From assembly GCA_001972305.1 (NCBI GenBank), contig BDDD01002120.1:131216-195215 (forward strand): a stretch of 64,000 nucleotides of DNA, in the 5' to 3' direction. Within the stretch, counting starts at the first letter, position 1. Each line of letters begins with the position of its first letter. Under the pieces are notes generated by a model. It had not been told where the DNA came from. It made no database searches and saw only the letters and a list, made by a program, of their open reading frames with translations. The position numbers and the translations under genes are program-made. Shown in pieces: positions 10,687 to 20,429 of this stretch. The DNA comes from Cephalotus follicularis. Lineage: Eukaryota; Streptophyta; Magnoliopsida; Oxalidales; Cephalotaceae.

Positions 10687-12545
10687 CTCCTCATCTCCAC
10701 TTGTTCTCAGCCTTTTGCTATGATGGACTTGTTGTACAGTAAGGGACTGTCTCCCGTAGGCTTTTCTTGCGTTTTTATGGTCGCCACCAGATGCGACCCC
10801 CCTGAGATGGTGTGGATGACACCTCTGGGTTCTTGCTGCTGCTGCTCCTCTTGCTGCCGAGGAGCCTCTTCTCTTCGTTACTCCCTTCTTCCTTGGGGAG
10901 CATCTCTGTCAACATACTTGCTCATGTGCCCCTTCCGAATCAGATCCTCAATCTGATTCTTCAACTGCCTGCACTCCTCAGTATCGTGACCATGGTCACG
11001 GTGGTAGCGACAGTATTTTTCTGTGTTCCTCTTCTCGACAGGTGAGCTCATCTTCTCTGGCCACTGGATGGGGATCTTGTCTTGTTCCAGAGCAAGTATT
11101 CTAGTGCGTGTGTCCAGGAGGGGGGCAAAGTGGTTGTAGGACGGGATTGGTGCCCCACCTCTGGATGAGCCCTATCTCCTGGAGAGTTTATGTCTAAGGT
11201 CTTCCTTGGATAAGTCTGGCCTCTCCTTCCTCTTCTCTCTCCTCTCGGGAGCATTTCGTGAATTCCCCCCTTTCTCCTCCCGATGGCCTGACCAGGGCGT
11301 CTTTTGTTTGCTGGCTACCATCTCTTCCTCGGCGTTAACATATCTCTCTGCTCTCCTCAGCAGGTCTGTCATGTCCTTGGCCGGTTTCTTCAAAAGAGAG
11401 AATGTGAAGGATGAGTTACTCCTCAGCCCGTTATTCAAGGCTGCCAGTGCAAAGGATGGCTCCAGATCCTTCACTGTGAGAGACTCCCTGTTGAATCTGG
11501 TGAGGTAATCTCTCAGCGACTCATCTTTGCCCTGCACCACATTGATCAGGTGGGTGGAGTTCCTCCTCTGCATGGTGCTGTTGAGGAACTTAGTTACGAA
11601 CAGTTCCGTAAATTGATCGAAGTTCTCCACCGAATTCTTTGCTAAGGTGAAATACCATGACTGGGAAGCTTCAATCAGTGTCGCTGGGAATCCTCGGCAA
11701 AGTGTAGCGTTCGAGGCTTGGTACATCCACATGGCTTGAATGTAAGAGCGCACATATTGGATGGGGTCCGTGGACCCGTCATATTTGTCAAGGCTTGGGA
11801 AGCGAAATCCGCTAGGAACACCCTCTGCCATGATCTCGGATGTGAAAGGGTGGGCGCTGATGTTTTGCACCTCGGACAGATGTCCCCTCCCCTATTCTGC
11901 TCCTCGGAACTTTCTTTCCAGCTCGGCAAGCTTTCTGTTCATTTCTTGCTCACATCCTCTGTGTTCCTAGCCTTGCTAGAGACACGTGACCCTCTAGCCA
12001 CTGTGGCTGGGGGGTCGACCCTGCTTCCTCTAGCCGTACCAGCTCTGCGCGGTGCATTGGAGCACACTTGCGCCTCCTCTTCTCCTCTGACCTCCTCCCG
12101 AGGATCCACATCCATGGCACGCTCTCCTGGGATCGTTGGGCTGATCTCGGGCAGTTGAGGACTCTGCCCTCTGAGATGCATTGATCTCAGGTCTCCTCCC
12201 CAGGGGAATGTTATCCCCTCACCGCCTTGGGGGAAGTTCGTCTCCCCTTGACGGGTTTCGCCTGGCACCTCGGGGGCGCCCCATCTCCACCGCTGGCCTG
12301 AGATGGCTGCTTTGTCCTCTGCTATTTGCTTGGACGGGTCAGGCCTGGGCCTGGTTGGCGAGGTTGGTCGTCAACAGATCTGTGAGATGCTCCACCCCCT
12401 GAATAAGCCGGTTGAGCCGCTACTCAGTGACAGGGGCTTGTTCTTGGGCCACCACCTAGACGGCTTCCGAGAGAGGAGGAGGGACCTCCTGTTGTTGGCT
12501 GCTTTAAAATCCCAACAGGTTGTTGTTGTTCTTCCTCGGAGGCAT
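10687..12545 (-). pseudogene. Gag of element 1
   Basis: Translation should start at the ATG at 12543-12545 (MPPRKN), as in the cleaner copy at 49670. Here the frame hits a stop 14 codons in, and the N-terminal third is scattered over several frames. The capsid-like gag domain is readable at 11172-11870, with YDGSTDPIQYVRSYIQAM, SQSWYFTLAKNS and FDQFTELFVTKFLNS. Downstream, about 10880-11050, is a CRYHRDHGHDTEEC segment, the Cys/His nucleic-acid-binding motif usual in Tat gag. Several frameshifts and stops make it non-functional. Confidence 0.85.
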
Positions 12546-12573
12546 GGCTGTTGATAGCTTTTTGCTGCGTTTT

Positions 12574-12590
12574 CCACAGACGGTGCCAAC
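12574..12590 (-). other. Primer-binding region of element 1
   Basis: On the minus strand GTTGGCACCGTCTGTGG begins immediately after the 5' LTR, where the tRNA primer anneals. The same sequence recurs beside the LTR of the second copy (49699-49715). The primer tRNA cannot be assigned safely from this alone. Confidence 0.7.
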
Positions 12591-13461
12591 TGTTGATACA
12601 GAAATCCTTCCCTCAACAGTACCCCATGTGTAAAGGCTTGATTTGTTTAGGGAAACCCTACGATAATGCTCCGAGATGAAGGTAGAAGGTTGTGGATGTT
12701 TTCCCTGCACAGAAAAGCAAACACGTTGAAGGTCCAGGAGGATGTTCTCCCAGGGACACTCCGACGCTCAAGTTAGACCTTTACACAGAGAAAACCAGGT
12801 TCTATGGAGAGTAAAAATGGCTAACATTTTGTTCTGACTATTGAACTAGTATTTATAGGAGTGTAACTGTCTGAGCGTGAAATACGGAGGTGATAGCTGT
12901 CCCCTAAGGAAATGCCGAGGATATCGGGATTTCCCTTATCTCCACCTGATTTGTCGCTACTTTCCTTGTAGGTAGTTTACTATACCTCATCTTCCATATT
13001 TGGAAGAGGTGAATCCCTGAAAAGTAGGCTGATTTTGTGGCCATGTCCTGCCGAGGGCGATGAGGGATAGATTCTCTTGGTATTTATCCACTTCAAGGTC
13101 TTCAAGTTCCAAAGCCTCTTCTAGGGCTGACGCCTGAAGCTTGAGGCCCTCTGCCGAGCTGCCGAGGAAGGTATCTTCTACAGTGCAGTTAAGGAGGAAA
13201 ACCTTTGGCTTGGTCCTCGACACCGATGTTGGAAAAGAGGTCATCGGCACTTATGCCGAGGAGGGTGGATTCTACAACACCACTAATGGGGAGCTCCTCG
13301 GCAATGATGCCAAAGAGGATGTCTCCATCTGCTTCTCCTTCCAGGGCTTGATAAGCCTCCTCTGACCAGTATCCATGTAAACTTCGAAACCCCTGGACAC
13401 TTGACTATGTCTACGGAGGACACGTGTTGTTCTTGGTATGATTTAATTTTTCCCCATATCA
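12591..13461 (-). repeat. Element 1 5' LTR (right)
   Basis: 871-bp LTR matching 1266-2140 end to end. It begins TGTTGATACA and ends CCCCATATCA on the plus strand. The target-site copy CTACC follows at 13462. Confidence 0.93.
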
Positions 13462-13466
13462 CTACC

Positions 13467-15068
13467 TAAACTTTGCTCATATGTGCAATCAACTATACTT
13501 TAGCTTAACCTTTATTCCACTAGCAACTTGAACTCTAAAATTTGGATGTAATCAACTATCTATTATTATTTTTCTGTAATTACCACGTAACAGTGTTGAC
13601 GTGGTCGTTAAAATCTTATACAGGTGATAAGTAGAGAGTTACGTGACAGGAAATAATACGTTAGAAGTAAAAATTGAATAGAAAAAAAAATGAAGGTGTG
13701 ATTATTAATCACGGTGAACTGAACAATAACTTATTTTTTTTAAAAAAATAACATAATAATACTTCCATTTATGCTCCATGAAACCCCAAATGAACACAAT
13801 CAAAGAGAACCAGATCAGTAATCAAAGCATAAACCTATCAAATTCCCCAAATTTCTAACCTACAAGATTTTAATGGCTACGTTCGCACCTTAAATAATTG
13901 AGGTGGTAAAAAGTCAATGATATTGTTTAAAAATATCATCAATGATTTGTATCACAAAAGAGATGGTAAAAATCATTGATGATGTTTGAAAACATCATCA
14001 ATAATATTTGATTTTTAAATATTAATCTATCAATAATATTTTTACACTTTAATTATAATCACTTATGATACCATCTCAACTATCATTAGCACAGTTAGTA
14101 ATTTTTAGGTTACCGGTGGTAAGAAACACGTTATATAGAATTTGTTATAGGAAGCTAAACCTGCGTAAGTAAGAATTTGTTAATAACACTAAGAAATTTG
14201 TTATTATAATACAAATTACCCGGCATAGAAGTAAGAATATATCTAACACTATATATTATTAGATTAGATTTTGATAGTAATTATGGGCAGCGTGAGACAG
14301 AGAACCGTATCAATTAAGGAAATAAAGGCTTACAACTATAGATGGTTAATAAGAGGGGAGAAAAGAATCACGTATTTTACCTGGGCCCTCTATGATTGAT
14401 TGATTGAAGAATTAAATGTGTACTAGCTACCGGTAAAAATTTAATTTAATTAAAGCTATGGCTAGTTTAATCAATCTGACAAAATTGGTGATTTAATTAA
14501 TATACTGCATAAAAATAAGTACTAATAAATACTTGACGAGTTAATAATAGTTTTATCGGACCCTTCAATCAAGAGAATAAATTAAGCAGACTGTTGTAGG
14601 CACATATCATATTTTGTATGGAGCCCAACGTGGAGCCCACCCAGGACAGTTGTAGTTGAGTTTACCAGGCAGCCAGTTTTTTTGGAACGTGGATACCTGG
14701 GAGTCAGTTATTTTGGAACATGGATACCAGGGAGTCAGTTATTTCTTTTCTTTTTTTCTTTTCTTTTTTATTGCACCTCATTACTTCACTATATTATTAT
14801 TCTAGATGTGAAAGCTAGGCTGGTTTAATTTCACAGCTTTCACCTCATTGATTTCTTATTTAAGGCTAAAGTACATTTTATAATTTTATTATATTATTTA
14901 AATTTTGTTATGATATTCATTCAGTTACTTTAAATTTATATTTTGTTTAACTCAATCAGCGGAACCAAGATTTTTATACAGGCAAGTCAAAACTAATGTA
15001 AAAATATTATATCATTATATAAAATTTTAAAAAATGACTAAACATAATAATTTTTTTCCAATACCATA
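13467..15068. other. AT-rich intergenic DNA
   Basis: No gene is visible. The stretch contains a foldback element at 13894-14084 (listed separately) and two tandem copies of a 36-base unit at about 14673-14744 (each containing GGAACRTGGATACC and GGGAGTCAGTT), followed by a pyrimidine-rich tract. Confidence 0.55.
13894..14084. mobile_element. Foldback MITE-like element
   Basis: The arms AATAATTGAGGTGGTA (left) and TGATACCATCTCAACTAT (right) are imperfect inverted repeats. Between them lie nested palindromes built on ATGATnTTTnAAAnATCAT. No coding capacity. A relic of the same end (ATAATTGAGGTGGTAAAA) is at about 19957. Target duplication not identified. Confidence 0.5.
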
Positions 15069-15077
15069 TTAGTTTAA

Positions 15078-15847
15078 AGAAAAATTGACTGCACTCGTTA
15101 AGTGCATAAGTCAGCTTACTCAACATTCCAAAACTACGTCGTTTTAACACTAACAAATAAAATAAGCAATGAGATTAAATTGTAACCAAACGACTTTCAA
15201 TTCTACTCATTGTTCTGCAAGTCCTCAGAACAATCCACCAACTTCTCTTTCTCTGCAGCCGATCCAACCTCCACCACAACAGCCTTGTCTTCTCCAGATA
15301 ACTGTGACCCTGTCAACCTTGTTAATATGACAAATGACATCCCTCCAAGAATGTTGTTCAAGCACCTCAAAACCACCACGGATGACTTGAATGCAAATGG
15401 AGGAAGCCCATTGACCAGTAAATACTCAAATCCATTCAAAATCGAAACTTCATTCTCCATTTGAGCCTCCTCTGTCGCTGTCGCCCCCACTGCAGTGATT
15501 GTTGCCATCGTCGCCTCCAGCATGTGATAATTGAATTCGAGTTGGGTGTGCGTGTGCGCAAGACTGAAAGAGTGAGAATTCCATGAAGAGATTGGGAATG
15601 AAACAGATTTCTGGGCACCGGAGAATGCGATGTCGTAATTATTGGTGACAGTAAAATCAGGGATGTGCTTCTGCAGGCTTGAGTATCGAAGGTGGGTCAT
15701 GCCTACCATCTTTTAGGTTTATCATCCACAAATTAATTTTGGATTTTAGCGCGAGATTTTTTAGTTTTATTTTTAATTGTAAAACGACGTCATTTTTAGT
15801 AAGAAGTAAGTTGGCTCATGCACTTGACAAGTGCAACCAGCGAACCC
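15078..15847. mobile_element. Candidate Pack-MULE (Mutator-like non-autonomous element)
   Basis: Perfect 9-bp direct repeats TTAGTTTAA lie at 15069-15077 and 15848-15856, the TSD length typical of Mutator-like elements. Inside them are inverted ends of about 60-70 bp. The shared core is TGCACTyGTyAAGTGCATrA, then CTTACT and ACGTCGTTTTA, on the plus strand at the left and the minus strand at the right. The 770-bp unit encodes no transposase but holds a 168-codon open reading frame filling most of the interior, which suggests capture of a host gene fragment. TIR identity judged by eye is roughly three quarters. Confidence 0.7.
15203..15709 (-). CDS. Unrecognised 168-aa ORF inside the candidate Pack-MULE
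   Basis: An uninterrupted ORF from ATG at 15709 to the stop at 15203. The product is Ser/Thr-rich at the N-terminus. A mid-part MEATMATITAVGATATEEA-like Ala/Thr stretch is followed by a more hydrophobic segment (FAFKSSVVVLRCLNNILGG and MSFVILTRL), and the C-terminus is acidic (SAAEKEKLVDCSEDLQ). I do not recognise the family. It lies wholly between the inverted ends of the MULE-like unit, so it is probably a captured, possibly exon-derived segment. Expression is unknown; no clear TATA box or poly(A) signal was assigned. Confidence 0.45.
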   Translation of the reverse strand: MVGMTHLRYSSLQKHIPDFTVTNNYDIAFSGAQKSVSFPISSWNSHSFSLAHTHTQLEFNYHMLEATMATITAVGATATEEAQMENEVSILNGFEYLLVNGLPPFAFKSSVVVLRCLNNILGGMSFVILTRLTGSQLSGEDKAVVVEVGSAAEKEKLVDCSEDLQNNE

Positions 15848-15856
15848 TTAGTTTAA

Positions 15857-17339
15857 TATTACTTAATGAGAATTCATAAAATATCCCAATACCAGATTTA
15901 TCATTGTTATCAACCTAAATAAATAAATAAAAACATCAAGAGTAAATAATACATGTAATATAGGGTTTAATCTATATACAATGTCAATGCACTTATTTAG
16001 ATGTATAATCGCTCTGATTATGTATCTTGTGATTGATATTTTCTAAATTAAATAGTTGAATTTATATTTTATCAATATAAATCACTCATACAAATATTCA
16101 ATCCAGTTGGACATGTATAGATATTGTAATTGAATAGGCTAATATTTTATTATGAGGAAATTATAGAACGGTTATGTTAATGCAAAAATCATTTCCTCAA
16201 CAATATCCTACGTTGAGGGCTTTGATTTGTTGAAGGAAACGCTGAGATATGCCTGAGAAGAAGGTTTGACGACTGTGGTGTGTTCCATGCACAAGTGAAC
16301 AAACGAATCGTAGGTCCAGGAGGTTGAACTCTCGGGGACACTCCGATGCTTAAGTTAGACAATGCACAAAGAATTCTAGGTGTTTAGTATGTAAAAATGG
16401 CTGACCTATGTAAAATCGTCGATTCTAGTATTTATAGTCCTGGAATGTAACTGCTAAGCATGGATTTCGGAGTTGATGTGTATCCCCTAAGGAATGTCCG
16501 AGGATCACAGTCATATACTGATCTCCACCGGATTTGGCACTAGTATTCCTATTAAGTGCGATTTATTGAGCTGGTAACGCATGAGCACGTGTCTGGACCT
16601 CTGGAAGACATCTGTCACAATCGCCCGAGGACACGTAGCAAAGTTTGTGGGTTAAATTTTACCAGTATCAGGTTAAATTTGGAATGTGCAAATGAAATAG
16701 TTATATATATTCAATTGAATTAAAAATTTACACGAGTCATTTATATAATTCAAGAATTACCTAATTTGGGTGGTTATGCACCTAAATTAGGTAAAATATC
16801 AATGCAAATAAGTTTATATATGTATATTATGTGGTGACACAGCACCTAAATTAGGTGCAGTGTCACCCTAATTAACGTACTTGTGAATAATATTTTTTAA
16901 ATCCAACAATTAGATTTGATATTTTATTAATATATATCACTCGTGCAGATTTTCAAGTCAATCGCATATTTGTAGATATTATATTGAATATAATAATATT
17001 TTATTGTTTATGAATAAATTATAAAAAATGTTAAACTTTTTATCTGAAAATAAAATAGTTAGAGATATTTAATTGACTTGAAAATTTGCATGCATGATCT
17101 AAACAAATAGCTCATCAAATTCATCGGTTTGAAAAATACTATTCATAAGAACGATAATTATAGTGATAATGTACCTAAGTTAAATGAAGTGTCACCCAAT
17201 AATAAATATTCCTATTTATATATGGGAAAAACCTAAAAAATAAATAATAGGAGGAGCCATTGACTATGTACTTGAACTTTGAATATGAATTTGACAGTAA
17301 TCAACAATCTATCATTTTTTTGTGCAATCTTTATTTAAG
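15857..17339. other. AT-rich foldback DNA around a solo LTR
   Basis: No gene. The segments 15960-16170 and 16676-17220 look like copies of one AT-rich foldback repeat (recurrent TATATTTTATyAATATAAATCACTC-type tracts in both orientations), split on the left by the solo LTR at 16175-16670. A 35-base near-perfect palindrome lies at 16833-16867. Confidence 0.5.
16175..16670 (-). mobile_element. Solo LTR related to the Tat element LTR
   Basis: 496 bp beginning TGTTAATGCA and ending CAGTATCA, flanked by perfect 5-bp repeats GGTTA (16170-16174 and 16671-16675). Many blocks match the 1266 and 12591 LTRs in order: the TTTCCTCAACA start, TTTGATTTGTTGA, GGTCCAGGAGG, GGGGACACTCCGA, AAAAATGGCTGACCT and TCCCCTAAGGAA. 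It is therefore a diverged, internally shortened relative. Orientation is given to match element 1. Confidence 0.85.
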
Positions 17340-18520
17340 GTGCAATCGAGTTGGGCGACTAGAGACAATTAGACCCACCTAGCCACCTTCTTCGAAGGAA
17401 TGCCTTACGTGGTTAGGCTATCTATATTGATACTGACACTGTACCACTGACTGGAGGTCACATGCTCCATAAGATTAACTGGTGTATTCATACGTCACTA
17501 TTGATTGTCTGATAGATGATTAATAGGACTAAATGATTAGATCTCATTCATATACGCCGGTATGGGACTGTGATATACGAATGGTATATCACAACTAGCA
17601 TTCATGCATTCACACACTATTCATTGATATTGTACACATTGATATTATATATACTGATACTGTACATATTGATATTGCATAATGTTTACAGCATAATCCA
17701 CGTATGGGGATATGCCTGTTTGGTCCTATGTTAACCCATTTTTCGGGATGGGGCATCTACTTTTATACAAGTTGCAAAGCGAGGGCTAGTAGTCGTTAAC
17801 ACTCATATACTACATGCCCGATTTTCGTAAAATTTTAAGAGTTAGAATTATTTTCAAGTTTTTAAAGAAACTTTTCTGTTTTCTTTCTGCTTTGAAGAAC
17901 TTTCTGTTTTAAAATGCTTTTCTGAAACTCTGTTCTGCTGAACCTACGAGGTGAGTCTCTGTTGGAAGGCTTGGCCTCGTAGCGGGCACGACGGATTCCA
18001 GCCGGGCTGGGTCCGGGCGTGACACACTATTCATTGATATTGTACACATTGATATTATATACACTGATACTGTACATATTGATATTGCATAATGTTTACA
18101 GCATAATCCACGTATGGGGATATGCCTGTTTGGTCCTATGTTAACCCATTTTTCGGGATGGGGCATCTACTTTTATACAAGTTGCAAAGCGAGGGCTAGT
18201 AGTCGTTAACACTCATAGTTACAGTGGAAGACTGAAGACCGAAGCTTTTGGACTTTATCTCTTTAACTATATCATGTATGAGTAATGTACAATGTTGGTT
18301 TAAGTATTGTACCTATTCGAGCTTCTAATAACTTGTATGATTGTTATCATTAATTTTTATAAGCTTGAAACATGTTGTAATAAAGTTTTAAATTATCCTG
18401 CATTTTGATACACTACCTAGGTCTGACTATCGATTATCGACTGTATATTACTGAAAGTAACACTTCAAGTTTGTTACCCGAACGCAGAGTGTTACATGTA
18501 TTGAGCCTGGAAATACTATG
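17340..18520 (+). repeat. Decayed Del/Tekay-type LTR fragment with internal duplication
   Basis: The block CGTATGGGGATATGCC, with TTTTTCGGGATGGGGC downstream, matches the style of the LTR at 37368-40107 (TGCATGGGGTTATG and CATTCGGGAT), so this is a relic of a related chromovirus LTR. A 196-base segment is present twice, at 17612-17807 and 18022-18217, with one visible difference. The 214-base spacer ends GGGCGTGACA. No coding sequence. Confidence 0.55.
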
Positions 18521-19975
18521 TTGAGGGGCTAGCGAGAGCCTAAAAATCTTCAAATGTAAAGGCCCTAAGAATTATTTTATATATCTATCTTGTTTCATCA
18601 ATGAAATTTACTGCTTACCAATAAAAATAAAATAGGGCGAATAATGATTTACAAAGAGAGTACCGCGGCACAAGTTCTTAGTTCGATTTATCTTGGGATC
18701 AAATAGGTTCTTATGTGAGAAATAATAATGGTGGGTCATGCAGTAGTCTCCGTGAGATTTATTTTTTACATGCATGTTCAAAGGACATGTGATTTGAGGG
18801 GTTCCTCGAACCTTTGAAAAAAGAATTAGAAAGAAAAAGAAAATGACTTAACTAAGTAATCTCAAAGATAACTTATAATTATGTAGCTAATCAAAGTTTC
18901 ACACCTGACATAAATATGTTAGAGATTAACATTATTTTAAGATTTAGTATGGTAACATTTGTTGTGAAGTGTTGTGCTATGCTGTAGAATGTCATCATCG
19001 AAAGTAATTTGTAAATTGAATAGTAAAAGTGTAATAGACCATAAAAAATAATGAACATGTCAATTTTGATTTGTAATATTTTTAGTAAATAAAATTTCTT
19101 AATTTGTAACTTAGTCAATAAAAATTTTGAATATACTTTAAACAGCGGCGCTCTCTCTCATTTCCTAATTCTCTCTAGTTTTTAAAGTATAATACCCTCT
19201 CAAAAACCATCTCGCGAGACGTAGATTTGCCTCTCGTGGGGTAGAAAACTTCATTTTCCTTTCGTTTTTTTTTTGTTTTATTTTTTTCAACTGTTTTTGG
19301 TGGGTTTGTTTTGTCATAGTTGTTAAGTGTGTTGATAATAAAATTTGATGATCTTAAAACTAGATTTTAAGTGTTTTTGGTCCAGATGTGATCATGTTTT
19401 CAACTCACATCTTAGATAATACGTTTTGGGATTGTGCAATAAGTACTTTTTGACTACTTACTATTGATCTTGTCCCATTATCGATGCAGGCGATAAAGGG
19501 CGACACAGTAGTTGTTACCGAACTACTAGAGAAAAGCATTCTCTATCAACCGCAAAAGATGGCCAACTTGAGTGGAATTGTATTTGACAATTAGTGTTTC
19601 TAGCATCGGTGCATATTATCCAATCTTAAGCCCTATTTTTTAGATGTCTTTTTGCCTTTGTTTGTGTTCCGCCTAATCCGGTTTGTCTCTGTGTACGATT
19701 GTTGTTGATAGTCCTATAGCGACCGTTGTTTTATCGGCTTGATCGATTTTTGTATTACCAGCTTGTCCGATTTTCATTTTAATGATATTATATTTTCATC
19801 AAAAATAAATTAATACTATTATTACAATGTAATTATTGTATTACATTTGTTTACTTTTTTAAAAAAATATTTGTACAAATAAAGTGATCAAAATAGTCAT
19901 GAATAATAAGATATTTTTTAGAATAACGACATTAATAATAATTGTGGTACCATCATAATTGAGGTGGTAAAAATA
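18521..19975. other. Intergenic DNA, nothing recognised
   Basis: AT-rich, with stops in all frames. A GC-richer patch at about 19145-19800 ends in TTTTCATCAAAAAT and could be a retroposon 3' end, but there is no coding match to support that. Confidence 0.4.
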
Positions 19976-20429
19976 TCCATACATCTATCAGACAGTCATG
20001 TGGTTAGCCAGATGCATACATTGTCTCATACCAGCATATATAAGTGGTAAACCAAATAATCAATATCCGTAAGTCCAAACTCCCTTTTAGGTGGCACATA
20101 GCTCAAGATTTAGAACATCTAGTTGCCTACCGTAGGTGATAGGTCCAACTAGAACTAATTGTCTATAGATAGGGTATAGGTACTCAACAAGTTATAGATC
20201 CATACGAGTAATATCATATCAATCAATAACATTCAGTAGATCAACTTAAGTCTCAAGTCCCCTAAAGGTGGCACACAGCTCTAAGACAAGAATATCTAAC
20301 CTCCCGAAGGTGGCACAAAGCTCTAAGGTTAGTTACGAAGCTTCTCTATACACATAAGTATAAACCCTCCCGAATGTGGCACACAACTCTAGAGTTATAC
20401 AAAAGTCTAAATCCTCCAGAAGGTGGCAC

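Larger units (their letters stand above)
1266..13461 (-). mobile_element. Full-length Tat-lineage Ty3/gypsy retrotransposon (element 1)
   Basis: Two direct LTRs (1266-2140 and 12591-13461) begin TGTTGATACA and end CATATCA on the plus strand. They are flanked by CTACT (1261-1265) and CTACC (13462-13466), a 5-bp duplication with one mismatch. Gag, protease, RT/RNase H, second RNase H and integrase follow in that order on the minus strand, with a primer-binding region next to the right LTR and a purine tract next to the left one. Dual RNase H domains plus an opposite-strand extra gene between pol and the 3' LTR are hallmarks of the plant Tat lineage. Every gene is disrupted and the LTRs differ at several sites per hundred bases in the aligned start, so this is an old, non-autonomous copy. 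An 863-bp solo LTR is nested at 3770-4632. A shortened relative lies at 43571-50595. Confidence 0.93.

Noticed and set aside
19145..19810. LINE or SINE 3' end
   Set aside because: There is a GC-richer body with an A/T tail but no reverse transcriptase, no pol III boxes and no target duplication that I could identify.
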